A stretch of 64,000 bases of DNA from Sycon ciliatum (taxonomy: Eukaryota; Porifera; Calcarea; Leucosolenida; Sycettidae). The stretch lies in the NCBI RefSeq assembly GCF_964019385.1, contig NC_088650.1:21958002-22022001 (forward strand), written 5' to 3'. Shown one piece after another: positions 1 through 14,296 of the stretch (the stretch's first letter is position 1; every line of letters starts with the position of its first letter). The position numbers and the translations under genes are program-made. The notes below the pieces were generated by a model. The model saw nothing but the letters and a program-made list of their open reading frames with translations. It was not told where the DNA came from and made no database searches.

Positions 1-578
1 CACCAGTCACGATCTTGGTTGTACTTCAAAGTATAAGTGTTGGAAAACTGCCGATAAATTGCTTATACCTTTTGTCCTTTTCTTTTTTCAATCCTTCTCT
101 CTCCATCTGAGTTGAAAACGTTAGCATTGCTTGTTCAGCAAGGAGCCCCTTGCATCTCTGTTACATAGTCTATCTAGTTAGCGTAGGGCTTCCTGCTAGG
201 TGTCAGGTGCAAGACAAATTCCCAAGTCCATGAGTGCGGCAGGGAATCATTATGCCTGTATCAGGTCATGCTTGGAGCTCAACAGAGGCTGCGCATACAC
301 CACATTCATCAGAGGCTGCACATACACCACATTCATTTCCTCTATGTTGAGACTCTGGCGCAGTCCACAGCATTTTGCTGCAATAATGATTATTTCCTTC
401 ATTTCACTCTCAGTGTGTTTTTCACATTCCGAATATTTTGCAGTGCACATTCTCGGAGAAATTCCTCCGCGATTTTTCATGGGGACAGCACACACTACGC
501 CTTTGCAGTGAAGTTTGCAAAGTGCCTAGGTCGGAGTAGCACAGTTGGCATAACTTAGACGTTTGTCACAAGTACACG

Positions 579-1433
579 TAGCCCTTGACGGATTATGCTG
601 GCATAATTTCTATTATGCTGGCATAATCTTCGGACTTTGTCTAAAAAATATGCCCTGGCATGAAAGGACTTCTGAGACCAGACGGTCGGCATGCTGCCCG
701 CCGGAGTCTTCTCTGGTCCTTTCTGCACCAAGAACTTGCAACACTTCAAAGTTGCAGCCAACCGCTATTTGAAGACCAACGACTGGTCGTGGGCACATGA
801 CCATCTCTGATTATCAGCATCATATCTGCCTCACCCCATGACTTCCAAATTCCGCTCCACATACTATTCCCAATAACGTCTGCTCTTCTTTTCTCTCCTT
901 CTCCTCCTAGCACTGTCTGTCTTATCATTCCCCTCCTTCTAATGTACTGTCTCTCCTCCTAACATTTCGTATCATGTACCTCAGTGTCACTCCTTTCATT
1001 TTTCTTCTTTTTTTGGGTGCGTTTTATGTCCCCATGACGTCGAGACCTCAGGTCGGCTGAGGGCAAAAAGCCTCACCATCACTATGCTCCCACTATGCAA
1101 TTTCTTGTCTTTGCCTGTGAGCTGTGATCATTGTAAAAATAAAAAATAAAAAAATACCCTTACGATGCTGGCTGAAGAGTAATGCTCCAGACATATTTAG
1201 GCATGTTACAGGAAATAACCTGGTGAATGACTGTTATATTTATAAACCGTGCCGTCATGGAGCCAGAGTCGTTGTAACGTTGCAAAGTGCAACAAGATTG
1301 CAAGGGTACAGCATAGCACCATCATTGGCATGATTCCAGTATAATATAGCGTAATCACTGGCAAAATTTGGGCATAATGAGAAGCATAATTCAGCAATTT
1401 ACGGAGCATATAATATAAATCCGCCAAGGGCTA
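579..1433. mobile_element. hAT-type MITE, old copy present in both units
   Basis: The ends are TAGCCCTTGACGG on the left and CCGCCAAGGGCTA on the right, an imperfect terminal inverted repeat. The flanks AGTACACG and AGTACATG form an 8-bp target duplication with one mismatch, as expected for hAT elements. The same copy occupies 25139-28281 in unit B, so this insertion predates the split of the two units. It is interrupted here by 693-1155. The interior is rich in GCATAAT motifs and has no coding capacity. Confidence 0.75.
693..1155 (+). mobile_element. Truncated retroelement 3' end with A-rich tail
   Basis: This 463-bp block is absent from unit B, where CGGCAT joins directly to ACCCTTACG. It ends in an A-rich tail (GTAAAAATAAAAAATAAA..), as left by target-primed insertion of a 5'-truncated LINE or a SINE. 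No reading frame is recognisable, so the family is not assigned. Confidence 0.6.
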
Positions 1434-2828
1434 AGTACATGATTGTACCCTATGACCGTGCAATGTACATTGCAAGGAAAAATCTGGAAAAAGAGCAGGT
1501 TTTCATGCCAGTTTACCAGAATGGGCTGTCGAATCACTCCTTATACAGTAATACCACTCTACTTGCCAGTAGAGTTTGAATACTATTTTGTAGCGAAATT
1601 CGCACTCGGATTTCGCCTTACAGTTGCACCATAGCCTATGCATAGGTCACATGTACATGTACATGTAGCCTCATGTCATGACAAGCGTCTACAGCCATTG
1701 GTGATGGTAAAAACTTTCTCTCCAATGGCGGTCAAACATTATTTCATCGACATGGCTCACTTGCAAGAAACTAACAAATGTGATTTCACCCAGACACTGT
1801 ACTTACCTCCTTACACTGAGCTCCGAACAGCAAGGATTCAACCAGCGAGAGCGTGGAGAAAGAAATTCCCCGTCAAAGCCGAATGCCCACGAAACAGGCG
1901 TGCACACTGCAAAACATCACACAACGTTGTGTGTGGGGGGGGGGGGGGGGGAAGAGGTGCGCAGCGACGCTATAGCGCTAGGAAGAAAGAAACTACCGCC
2001 CAAAAACTATCACGGGCCGGCCGTGTCGACAGGTGCACTCATCATTTGCGATTTCCTCTTTCTGCACTATGCCTGGTCAACAACTCGACTGGTAGTAGAT
2101 TTACTGAGTAGACCCTACTACTACTACTACTACTACTAGGCCGATATGGGATCGTACGAGAAATTCTCGAGACCGGAGCGAAAATAGTGAGGGTTTGCAT
2201 TCCGAATCGACGGTCATTTTGTCGAACATTTTAAATAATGTCGAATTTTCGAATGAACGTTTGTTTTGCAAGTCGAACATCATGCGTTTTCATTTCGTGA
2301 GCTCCAGCATCAGCAATGTCCAGTCCCGTGCTCCTTTTCTTGCTGATACCAACGAACCTAAGTCCTTTGATCGCCCAAAGACTCGAGGGCCAAATCTGCC
2401 TCCTCAGTTGTCTCAGAAGAATCAACTCCATAGCCAAGTCAAATTTTATGCGTATTTAAAAAAAAAATTTCCAAGGAAAACAATTTTATTATAGTATTTA
2501 TGCGTATCGCCTTGTCTTTTCAGCCACACAGATGATAGTGAGAACACTCCAGGCGAAAGGGAGTAGACAGACAATTAATGGAGAGAAGCAATCAGAGGTA
2601 GCTGACGATGCTGATGTCGCCGAAGACGCCTGCGAAGCCATGTCGAGATAAGAAACCTCTTTGAACTGATAAACCAGGCACAAGCGCTCTTTTACAAGCA
2701 AATTCTTCCGAAATACTTTCGGCAAAGTGAGCGTTTTCTGAACAAACATGCCGAATTTTCGAATGCATTCCGACCTTGCTCCGCTTCGACCTTGTAGTAA
2801 GTTGTACATTGTGCAAATGAGTCCTACG
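1434..2828. other. Non-coding sequence shared by both units
   Basis: Homologous to dispersed parts of 28282-35603 in unit B. It holds a G run (1938-1951) and a short CTA run. Open frames here are not maintained between the two copies (indels of non-multiples of three), so I see no gene. Confidence 0.6.
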
Positions 2829-3000
2829 GCTCGGTAGAGTGCTCAACATTCGTTCCGAACGGTTCGAATAGAGCGATCTTACACACGGCAGAGCCAGAGC
2901 ACCAAGCATCGTTCGTTGTCCGGCTCGATAGAGTGCTCAATATTCGTTCCGAACGGTTCGAATAGAGCTAGAGCTATCTTAGTTACAACGAACGATACTT
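2829..3000. repeat. Two-copy tandem repeat (about 92 bp)
   Basis: A module beginning GGCTCG.TAGAGTGCTCAA and containing TTCGTTCCGAACGGTTCGAA recurs at 2829 and about 2920. Unit B has three copies starting at 35604, 35703 and 35793, so the array changed copy number after the units separated. The inner palindrome TTCGAACCGTTCGGAACGAA could form a hairpin. Confidence 0.75.
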
Positions 3001-3079
3001 GGTGCTCTATGCCGTGGGTACCTGTATGTGCATAAATTTACAGCTTTAGACTCCGTGCCATGCATTGCAGTTGCTGGCA

Positions 3080-4298
3080 CACGGCTGTCAAGAAGCGGCA
3101 ACTTAGAAAGATGGCGTCGGTTCGAGATGGCATGGTAACCGCGCACGTGCGGTGGTCCGTGACTTGCTCATGTATGCACGCAAATGCAAGTCACAAACTC
3201 ACAAAGATCGTCTTTGCATTTGGAGAAAATATCTTCGACTCTCTTTGGAGGTTGGCGAGGTTTGCCTAATCTTTACTTGATTGCGATGCCGGTATGTCCT
3301 CTCAATAATTAGAACAAAGAGAGCTGATGATCGCTTCATTGCTGAGTAGAAGTAACAATCAACTCTCCTCATGTCCTCTGTGCCAAAGGCAGACGATTGC
3401 AATTCCACAACGCTCATTTCACGATGATGGAAACAATAATCGTGTACTAGTAACACTTGGACCATTTGGTCATCCCTATTCTAGCCGCTAGTCCGTCCAG
3501 CAAGCAGATATTGACTATTACGATAAGTACAACTGCGTGAACGAGGGCTCACCCAGCAAATTCAATTCAAGACGTGACTCCAGTCAAGAATTAGAGTCCT
3601 TACTCGAGAACTTCACAAATACAGGTCAAGGCACCCCACAAAACTGATAGATGGCACGAACGAAAGACAAATAGGCTAGACAAAGTGTCCCAAGTGATTG
3701 AAAACAGCAGATCTACCAAATAAGACAGCTACATGTGCCTAAACAACGATTCCCATACAGTAGAGAGTAGTATCAGGCAGAATGAAAGCCTTGGAAGTGC
3801 ACAAATACAGCCACGACCGCCACAAAAATTGGACGACCGCCACAAAAAAATTCTCATTGCTCTACCTCCTTGAAGGGTGAAAGTTACCAGTTATCCTATA
3901 GCGATGTCAGTTTATGCCTGTTGGAACCCCCCACAGCCCGCACGAAATACCTTTCAAATAATTCCAGGATGCAATTGCAGCTCCAGACAGGAGGAAGAAG
4001 AACACCGTGAAAAATAACGGCAACGATGCCCAAACTCTCGGGAAACGGCTGAAGTCTTCCTGAAGATGTTAACATTGAATAGCCATCGATTACCAGCGTG
4101 GTTTGGTGACTTTAGAACTGTTTTGAGACTTAGAACGAAGCGATATCTCAAATTTGATGGAATTGTTACCTGTCAAATGCGTGGGCGAGCAGGCCAGCTG
4201 ACTGGTTATGCATGAACATGCATGAGCATGCATTGCTTTTTCATGGTTCACGTGCCGAAAACTAAGTTGCCGCGATCCAAGTGCAGCTAACGGCCGTG
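3080..4298. mobile_element. Non-autonomous relative of the RAG1-like transposon
   Basis: This 1219-bp insertion is flanked by GGCA (3076-3079 and 4299-4302). Unit B has the uninterrupted site with a single GGCA (35944-35947), so the boundaries and the 4-bp TSD are certain. The left end is CACGGCTGT, identical to both termini of the element at 46844-50719. The right end read inward is CACGGCCGT. A second shared block, GCGGCAACTTAG, starts at base 16 of the left end and base 26 of the right end. ATGGCGTCG occupies bases 32-40 of the left end, the same offset as in the right end of the autonomous element. There is no coding capacity, so it would depend on a transposase in trans. Confidence 0.88.
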
Positions 4299-4302
4299 GG
4301 CA

Positions 4303-5731
<1,429 letters not shown>

Positions 5732-5887
5732 TAAGTTACATTTATAAAGACAGGTAAGTCTAACAAATGAGGACTGAGACCTCTACAACAGGGTGTTTAC
5801 GCCTGAAAGCAGGTGCATGATTTAACAAGCAGGTTGTCAGTCAAGATTTTATGCGCAGATGGAGAAAAAATGCGCAGAATTTTTGTA

Positions 5888-6308
5888 AGGGGTCGTCCAC
5901 AAAATATCGATGTTTTTTTAGAGAAGATATTCGTTCGTTTGGGGGGGGGGGGGGGGGAGGGGGTTTAGGCCCTGTTCGTCTCGTGTTTGTAGAAAAAATA
6001 TCGAACTCTATCTATGGACGGGCGCTGTTCGAATATGTAGTTTATGACCTACACAAAGTGAAAGTCAACCTCGTGAGCATAGCCATGGCAAGGTTGTGCG
6101 ACCGTGGCAACATAAACCTAGGTGTCTGGTGAAATTAGAGTGGCAGCTGGTCACGTTTCATGAGGAAATTGAACTTCATTAAAAAATATCGATCCCTTGC
6201 ATAACCATGTGTATGTTCGTTTTGAGGGGGGGGGGAGGGGAGGGGGTCTGGGGAGAAATGAACAAATATCGTCTTGAAAAAAGCATTCGATATTTACGGA
6301 TGGCCCCT
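5888..6308. mobile_element. MITE of the AGGGG(T/C)CGTCC family
   Basis: The left end AGGGGTCGTCCACAAAATAT and the right end (read inward AGGGGCCATCCGTAAATAT) are an imperfect inverted repeat, followed inside by CGA motifs. The element at 28014-28265 has matching ends, so this is a family. It lies in the segment between two GA tracts that unit B lacks. Confidence 0.65.
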
Positions 6309-6464
6309 AATGAGATGAAAAGCAGAAATAATAAGAAAAGATGAAATGAAAGCCTGCTCACAACCCCGCCCAGCCTTGCGAACTGGGTATGGTGGATTAA
6401 GAACCTGGTTCAACGCTCGAGCAAGCGCTTTCAACGCACCTCAATAAACGGAGCCCCACATACA

Positions 6465-7773
<1,309 letters not shown>

Positions 7774-9050
7774 AAGAGGTGCTGCGACTTCGGCGACACA
7801 TGTACTTTTTGTACTTGGGGGACTGTGTGTCGCTCCCTACGTGGGGGAGCTCGCGCTTTCCCTGCCGACTTGAATTCTAACTTGACTGGCTCACGACCGT
7901 GCCATTCAGAGCACACGAGAAGTCCATCGAACCTTCCACTCGGCAAACCTGCAAGGACGCACCACTCCCTACTCAACACACAGTGTTTCGGGAAATTCAC
8001 CCCTGCATCAGTTGAGCTTGAGTAGGCTAATGAAATTCCTGCTCCGAGAGCACTGCATTATGTACATGTAGTGCTCTCTGAGCCTAAACATCACTAGCCA
8101 TACCAACTTACAGTGACACTCCGTTTCCAGCACGACAAACACCTCGCGAACTCCAGGCAGCAGCGTAGGTCTACGTCAGTGTCGCTCAAGACAAGTAGAT
8201 GCTGAACAAACGTTAAGGACCGTTGGCCATTCACAACGGTGTTGCTTCCAAACCATCAAATAAATACGCAAGCCGGCGCTGGGGACAACAATGTGAAGCA
8301 GCGGTGACTGAGACTTCGGCGATACTTGGGGAATTATCCCCGGAATTGTGTGTTGCTCCCTACGTGGGGCTATGTGGGAGCTCGTACCCGCCAACTTGAA
8401 CTCTCACTTCACTGACTCATGACTGCCATCCAGAGCACACGAGAAGTCCTTCGAACCTTCCACTCGACAAACCTGCAAGAAAGCACCACTCCCTGCTCAA
8501 TACACAGTGTTTTGGGGAATTCATCCCTCACCAGTATAGCTTGAGTAAGTTTTAACTTAAAAGTTCGTCCGTCCACGTTTCAACCGGCTACACGTATTGA
8601 GGAACAGAACCAGTTTTAAAAGGAAGTAACACCGTTAGTTTCGCTTGTGTAAGGCCAGCACCATGCCTGTGAAGCTGAAGGCCGTGATACCAGGGTGGCA
8701 GATGCACCTCCTAACGGTGAACTTGAGTAGGCTAATGAAATGTGTTCTCGGAGAGCACTGCAATAGTGGTCTCCGAGCCTAGCCATCACTACGGATACCA
8801 ACTTACAGTGACATACCATTTCCAGCGCGGCAACTACCTCGCGAACTCCAGACAGCAGCGTGATTGAGTCTCGCTCATTGAGGTGACGCTGAGGACCGTT
8901 GGTTATTCGCATTGCTGTTACTTCCCAACCATAATAGTTGAACAGGTCACATAGATATACATGTAGCAGAAATATTGCTTGAACATAACTCGGAAAACAT
9001 TCTGTTCCACTTCTGTCTTGCACGAATCTACGATCATGTAAGTGTAGCCT
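7774..9050. repeat. Cluster of a dispersed repeat with ACTTCGGCGATACTT and AGCACACGAGAAGTCC modules
   Basis: Modules recur at least three times here: a ..GCGACTTCGGCGATACTTGG.. block with GTGTGT(C/T)GCTCCCTACG, a block with CGAACCTTCCACTCG, CAAACCTGCAAG and ACACAGTGTTTCGGG, and a block with GAGCACTGC..AGTGCTCTC plus CCAACTTACAGTGACA. Further copies are at 5425-5580, 9360-9530, 38450-39110, 40880-42390 and inverted at 58430-58890. The order is constant, so this is an interspersed element amplified locally. No coding capacity seen. Confidence 0.6.
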
Positions 9051-9302
9051 GAACTTTCACCGTCCTCACTCACTTTCAGAACTTTCACCGTCCTCACTCA
9101 CTTTCAGAACTTTCACCGTCCTCACTCACTTTCAGAACTTTCACCGTCCTCACTCACTTTCAGAACTTTCACCGTCCTCACTCACTTTCAGAACTTTCAC
9201 CGTCCTCACTCACTTTCAGAACTTTCACCGTCCTCACTCACTTTCAGAACTTTCACCGTCCTCACTCACTTTCAGAACTTTCACCGTCCTCACTCACTTT
9301 CA
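9051..9302. repeat. 28-bp minisatellite, nine copies
   Basis: GAACTTTCACCGTCCTCACT + CACTTTCA is repeated perfectly nine times. Unit B has a single, slightly different copy near 42148, so the array expanded in unit A only and very recently, since the repeats are homogeneous. Confidence 0.97.
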
Positions 9303-11262
9303 GACTGAATTCACCCCGGCACTTCCCAACCATCTACATCTACTTGTACAGTCATGTAAGTAGCAAGCCCGCGGTGCGCTGGGGACAGCAGTGTGAAGAA
9401 GAAATTGTTGCGACTTCGGCGATACTTAGGGAATAATGTGTCGCTTTCTAGGTGGGAGCTTGCGCTTTTCCTGCCGCCTTGAATTTGACTGGACTGACTG
9501 ACTGACTCACACACACACAGCATGTACCATGTAATACGCCTGTCGCAAGAGAAGCACGCAAATCTGCAAATGCACTGGATGTGCACCCACAGATTTTCTC
9601 TTTATAGCAAACTGATGTAGCGAATCTGATTCTGATTGAAACAGATCAAGACAAGCGCCAGATAACTGTCTAATCCACACAACTGGCGAAGCCATGTGAA
9701 TCGACCCCCCCCCCCCCCCCCCCAATGCACACCTGGTCTACACCACACGGAGTACATCGGAATAACAGCAGCAGGTATTAACAGCTCACAACTTGCGAAG
9801 GAAACACTGTGTTGAGAACAATGTTCCTGCCTGCACGCCACCCATACACTGGTTTGTAGAGTCTGAAAACGGGTTCATGGCTGCAGCCAGGAACATTGCA
9901 CAGTGTGTCCTTCACCCCTACTGGGCCCTAGGCACCCTCTAATCAGCCCTGACCCACTATGTTGTCTGATCAGTGATTGGCACAGTTGCAATGAACCTAG
10001 GACTGGGAGTACCAACAGAACAAAGCTTTTCCCGCCATTGTGAACTCTTTTTGTGTCGCTGGCTTCCCTTCGTGGGCTCAAACAGTTCACTGACTCTCAC
10101 ATGTACTACAGTACGTCATTATGAAAGTAGAGAGAGGGTCAGAGGGGTCCAAAACTGTTACATGTACTTGCATCTTTGTGACCTAACTATAGTATGGAGC
10201 TATATGTACAATGTACATGATCATTGTTAGATTGATAGCATGAAACAAGGTGGAGGACACTGTGTTCGGAAACAGTGACCTTACTACAACCATCCGCGGT
10301 TGGCAGAGCACCGGTCCCTGCGGACCATTTGAACCATATGGGTGTTGAACCCGGTTCTGACCCTCATTATGCTAGGGGGGTAGGAAACTACTCCTGACGT
10401 CCGTCGTGTATTCTTTGCTCTTTCCTTTATGTCGTCCTGGTAGTCATGTAGCCACGTAAACCTTAACTTGTATAAAAAAACTTCTTCTCTTCCAACTTCT
10501 GCCCATGGCATTCCGAACACAGTCAGTGTCCTCCACCTTGTTTCATGCTGTCAATCTAACAATATGCGTGAACTATAAGTACAGGTTTATCTAATACCGG
10601 TTTTTTAACCAGTGTTTAGTAGGTTATATAAATAACATGTACATGATTGTACAGGTCATTGAATGTCTCATCCCTGGCAGTTCTGTGCCTTGTTGTGGCA
10701 CTATCTGACTGTATGTATATCGTTAAAATGTCGATTCCACGAATCACGGTGTAGACCTACGTGTAAAAGCACTGTCGACTCAGTTCTAGCAGACTAGTCG
10801 AGTCAATCACACAAATTGCTACATGTACATGTACATGTAGGTGACAGACATGTAATTATTGTAATGTCACAGCGCATTTCCTTTCCTTTCTATGATAATA
10901 ATAATTATACACTACATGTAATATTGTTACATGCACATGTACGGCCTCCCTCCTTCTATCTCAGTTCTCACTCCTGTACATTGTATTCGAGTGGGGTCCT
11001 CACTCCTCACCACTCTCTACCACTTTCTACCTTTCGTCACAATTCGTGCAATTGTGTTCAGTATGTGAGTTGCACTCCAATCATCCATCATAGGAAACAA
11101 TAATAATTGTGTTTGTTTGCCCGTAGAAGAGGCTTTATCATCACTGACACACTGTCACCTTGGTCACGCAGAGAGAGACTCCGCTCCGCGATCCGGCCGG
11201 GTCGGTGCGAGAGTTCAGCGGGCTGCACTCAGTTCTTGACTTGAATCTCTTGTTTGAGTAGA
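9303..11262. other. Non-coding sequence shared by both units
   Basis: Corresponds to about 42170-43790 in unit B. It includes a C run (9706-9723), the foldback insertion 10224-10562 and ACATGTACATGT clusters near 10820. Reading frames are broken between the copies. No gene seen. Confidence 0.6.
10224..10562. mobile_element. Foldback MITE private to unit A
   Basis: The ends are TTGTTAGATTGATAGCATGA and, read inward from the right, TTGTTAGATTGACAGCATGA. The inverted repeat continues through AACAAGGTGGAGGACACTG to about 45 bp. Unit B lacks the block (near 43145-43185). No coding capacity. Confidence 0.75.
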
Positions 11263-12067
11263 TACATGTGAATGGCTTCATTCCAAAACGCGCTAAACGC
11301 CAATCTCATGCATATGGCGTTTTCGGTGTCAATCGAATCAGTAGGGATCACTGCATCTGGTGGCCAAAAAGAATTCTCCAAAACGAGACATATCCCACTG
11401 AAAATCAACGTTGAAGTTGACGTTCTACTGCAAAACGCGATAAACACCACCGATGTGTTCGAGCAAAGTGCGACATATCCTGTCGCGCGGGCCAGCGTGA
11501 CCTGTGACAAGCCAGCGAGTGCTGGCGCAGCACGTGGCAAACATCGCGACTACAAACTGAGTCTGTGCAAAATGTCGATGTCAGAGTTCAAAGTACAGTG
11601 TTTTCGTGTTGTTGCTTTGTAGCAGCTACATCTACGTTGTCATTTCGTTCTTTTTGTATCATCTTCTTCGTAGCTGTTGTTTTTTCGCTTTCGAAACCGA
11701 AAAGGGCAGTATGCTGGAGGCGTCAGGGAGGGACGACGCTGCTGCTGGCAGTGCTGTTGCCGGTGAGCTCCTTCAGAGTTCTCAACTCAGTGAAGTCGTT
11801 GCACTTGCATTTTCTAATCTCATAATACTGATTAGTCCGGCGACGTGGTCTGGTTTTGCCCGAAAATAATGAAGAATCACCTTGCTTGAGAAAATGGATG
11901 GCTCCTGATTTTTGAGAAAGTCTGTATTTGCATACATCACCCTACTCTTCTCATCTGCTAAGTTAGATTTGACCCAAACCCACCCAGTTGTTGATCACAG
12001 AAAATCGCTCCTCCTGAAAATTGGTCAAAATGGATTTATCTCGTTTTGCAATGAAGCCCTTCATGTA
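11263..12067. mobile_element. Non-autonomous TIR element private to unit A
   Basis: This 805-bp block is absent from unit B (junction near 44815-44825). The termini TACATGTGAATGGCTTCATT and, read inward from the right, TACATGAAGGGCTTCATTGC form an imperfect inverted repeat that continues into CAAAACG. A 116-aa open frame at 11272-11622 has no recognisable domain. TSD not resolved. Confidence 0.65.
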
Positions 12068-12695
12068 TTGTGCATAACTCTCTGCTTGGAAGTACTGAGT
12101 AGTTGGAACGAGCATGCAATGAGTAGACCGATAATTATGATTGTGATCCTTTGTACTGACTGTAGTTGCCCTAAGTTGGTTCCCACGTAGATCTACGTAA
12201 CGTGACGGCATATCGCGCACGCGCATAGCGTTGCATTCCCACTCACTCAGCTCGTCGGTAGGATGTACCAGCTAGTCGTACAGTCTAGTCATGTACACTG
12301 TTTGTGTAACTTGTAAGTAATAGTTGTAGTCAAAAGCACACACGCCTGTCTATGAAGTATGCTACGGTCGGCCGGACTCTCTGACGGGCAATTATGCCTT
12401 ATGGTCATGGAATATGGAAGAAGTGCATCGTCGATACACGACGTCGACCGAGCGCGCGGACGTGGGTTGACTACACTCTGTGTACTAAGTACTGTAGTAC
12501 TAGTACTAGTAGTACCGGTAGTCGAAGTGTCTGCGAGTCTGCGTGTATACCTGGTGTACAGAATCAGATCAGTGAATAGAATAGTAGTACAATAGTACAT
12601 GTATGTATAAGTAGGTAGATCTACACACAACACGACTCCGGGTAGCTGCAGCTCCTCCCCGACCCTAGCCTGGTAGTGGTACTGAGTCTGTACTG

Positions 12696-13156
<461 letters not shown>

Positions 13157-13485
13157 CCGTACTAGTATGGCTTTCTATTCTTCCTCGAATGGTTTATAAT
13201 CTGTATCACAATTATTTGTGGGTTCAGCAATAAAGGATGTGAGTACCAGTACTAGTAGTCTGTAGCATGATGATTGTATACAATCATGCACCCATATCAG
13301 TACAGTACACTCGCTAGCGTGAAAAGGTTGGTATGGTATTGATTTATTTGAATTCGGTATCTCAACAGTACATTGTACAACTTGGGAAGATCCGAATGAC
13401 ATAGATACATAAACATAAAAGTGGAGTAGGTGCTACAGCTGATCATTTTATCGCAGGTTGAAGAGGTTCTCAAAAACCCTTTGAC

Positions 13486-13964
13486 TAGGCCTTGACGGAT
13501 TATGGTAGCATAATTTTTTGCATAATTCCTACCAAAATCGAATAATCGCATAATTCGAGGCAAATTGCATACGAATCGCATAAAATTGTAATAATCCGCC
13601 TGTTCGCATCAAATTCCATACAGTTGGACATGTTCTACAAGTAAAAGTACAAGTAGATGCACTAGGAAGTTGTAGGTTTACGAATCCCTTGATAACATGT
13701 CCAGTCCACTACAATCACTGATGGTCGTAGCCAGGTCGGACGGTGCGTTGACCCCGTTGAACTTTTGCTACTACAGTACAACACCCTCTACAAAAAAATT
13801 CCCCTGTTATTTTGCGCAGAACCATTATGCATTAGCAGCATATGTGAGCATAATGCGGCATAATATGAGAACTTTTAGCATAAAAATAGCATAATTCTGC
13901 AATTTTTTCAGCAATGCGAAAAGCATAACTTCACGAAAATATTAGCATAATCCGTCAAGGCCTA
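13486..13964. mobile_element. hAT-type MITE, TAGGCC family, private to unit A
   Basis: The termini are TAGGCCTTGACGGATTATG and CATAATCCGTCAAGGCCTA. The 8-bp TSD CCTTTGAC sits at 13478-13485 and 13965-13972, and unit B keeps the empty site (..AACCCTTTGACTACACAAC..). It is nearly the same sequence, inverted, as the outer part of 43808-44733. The 8-bp TSD assigns it to hAT. It has no transposase of its own. Confidence 0.88.
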
Positions 13965-14020
13965 CCTTTGACTACACAACATGTACATATACATGTACAT
14001 GTACAATTTACATTGTACAC

Positions 14021-14156
14021 ATTTGGTTTGGTTTGGTTTGGTTTTTATTATTTCAGTTCGTTGCCTCAACAGTACAAAGTACAAATATCAAGAGGGACGA
14101 ACGAAAAGAGAAAATAAAACATAGCAGAGAGGAAGATGCAACTGAAAGGAAAGAAG
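14021..14156 (-). mobile_element. 5'-truncated LINE 3' end with CCAAA-repeat tail
   Basis: Present only in unit A. On the minus strand it ends AATAATAAAAACCAAACCAA with repeated CCAAA units, resembling the tail of the LINE at 28508 (AAATAAAACTTCACACAAACAAAC). A short-repeat tail rather than poly(A) is typical of CR1/L2/Jockey-group elements. Confidence 0.5.
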
Positions 14157-14218
14157 ACACGTACATGTACCGGTATATTCCATTGGCAAACAAAGGTTGT
14201 TATTCTTATTTTATTATT

Positions 14219-14293
14219 GAGGTTCAACAGGATCATTTCACTAATATCGAAAAATATTAGTGAAATGATCGTGTTGAACGGTAACTTGAACCT
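14219..14293. repeat. Hairpin-forming inverted repeat, in both units
   Basis: GGTTCAACA.GATCATTTCACTAATAT is followed after a 6-base loop by its reverse complement. Unit B has the same structure at about 45902-45977. The arms stay matched in both copies, which fits a small palindromic MITE or a structured RNA. Confidence 0.6.
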
Positions 14294-14296
14294 CAA

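Noticed and set aside
1638..2139. 157-aa and 119-aa ORFs as genes
   Set aside because: They run through a G run and CTA repeats, overlap each other, and the unit B copies are frameshifted.
9051..9302. CRISPR-like array (28-bp direct repeats)
   Set aside because: The repeats are head to tail without spacers and the sequence is clearly eukaryotic.
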